Positions 23,175-23,331 of a stretch of 23,331 bases of DNA are shown piece after piece; positions within the stretch are counted from its first letter, which is position 1; every line of letters starts with the position of its first letter. The notes below the pieces were generated by a model. That model worked only from the letters and a program-made list of their open reading frames with translations. It had not been told where the DNA came from and did no database searches. The position numbers and the translations under genes were made by a program. Source of the stretch: RXOA01 sp964554715 (GTDB lineage Bacteria > Bipolaricaulota > Bipolaricaulia > UBA7950 > UBA9294); assembly GCA_964554715.1 (NCBI GenBank), contig CAZKPU010000029.1:1-23331 (forward strand). The letters are read 5' to 3'.

Positions 23175-23331
23175 GTGGAGATAACTAAAGTAGAGATCCG
23201 ACCGATGCACAACGAGGGGAACCTGAAAGCGTTCTGCTCGATCGTCTTCGATGACGTCTTCATCGTCCACAGCGTGAAAGTGATCCAAGGCAAAGAAAGC
23301 CTTTTCGTGGCAATGCCCAGCCGGGAAGTCA
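23175..23331 (+). CDS. spoVG: SpoVG family RNA/DNA-binding regulator (5' part, cut by window end)
   Basis: The first 52 codons of a SpoVG-family gene run to the window edge without a stop; full members have about 85-100 residues. The product begins MEITKVEIRPMHNEGNLK and continues with FDDVFIVHSVKVI and SLFVAMPSREV, matching the family pattern (…FVVHDIRVI…LFVAMPS). SpoVG is a small cytoplasmic nucleic-acid-binding regulator, first described as a septation and sporulation protein but present in many non-sporulating bacteria. The start is a GTG with GAGG at 23163-23166 eight bases upstream. An overlapping ATG at 23161 opens a seven-codon frame ending at 23184. The remaining C-terminal half lies outside the window. 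Confidence 0.95.
   Translation, partial: MEITKVEIRPMHNEGNLKAFCSIVFDDVFIVHSVKVIQGKESLFVAMPSREV

Overview
This is a 23.3 kb bacterial chromosomal window with GC in the high fifties by eye. It is packed with genes: no gene-free stretch exceeds about 215 bases. I see no rRNA, tRNA, CRISPR array or transposase gene. The combination of MutS2, SpoVG, a short archaeal/eukaryote-type prolyl-tRNA synthetase, an FmdE-domain protein and NikR points to an anaerobic or deep-branching, possibly uncultured bacterium. Bipolaricaulota/Acetothermia-like lineages are one guess, but the sequence alone does not fix the phylum. GATC is about four times commoner than base composition predicts in the stretch I counted.

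Layout. (1) 1-6112, minus strand: a REP-like palindrome at the window edge, proS, a GAF-PAS-GAF-GGDEF diguanylate cyclase, and a class III adenylate cyclase fused to TolB-like and TPR regions. Two second-messenger synthases are therefore neighbours. (2) 6242-9611, plus strand: nikR, a divergent ZnuA-type binding protein, an FmdE-domain protein, an ABC ATPase and an ABC permease. I read this as a nickel-controlled uptake operon of the ZnuABC (not NikABCDE or cobalt/nickel ECF) type. A directly repeated GTGTTAC pair upstream is the candidate NikR operator. (3) 15262-9682, minus strand: feoA, fur and feoB (coupled by ATGA overlaps), then a 111-base gap and znuA-znuC-znuB for zinc. The Fur protein carries a C-terminal TusA-like extension without a catalytic cysteine. 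The feoA promoter has a good -35/-10 pair with a Fur-like palindrome across the -10. The nickel and zinc systems converge, with the two permease genes ending 70 bases apart. (4) 15478-18239, plus strand: an N-acetylmuramoyl-L-alanine amidase, a MagIII-type DNA glycosylase and a glycerate 2-kinase. (5) 20523-18236, minus strand: a DMT (EamA) exporter and a MATE exporter, translationally coupled. (6) 20733-23331, plus strand: mutS2, then the first 52 codons of spoVG, which runs off the window.

The centre (6.2-15.3 kb) is a metal-acquisition island serving Ni, Fe and Zn with two metalloregulators. The parts I consider least described are the NikR/ZnuA-like/FmdE/ABC operon, with its remodelled metal-site residues, and the Fur-TusA fusion.
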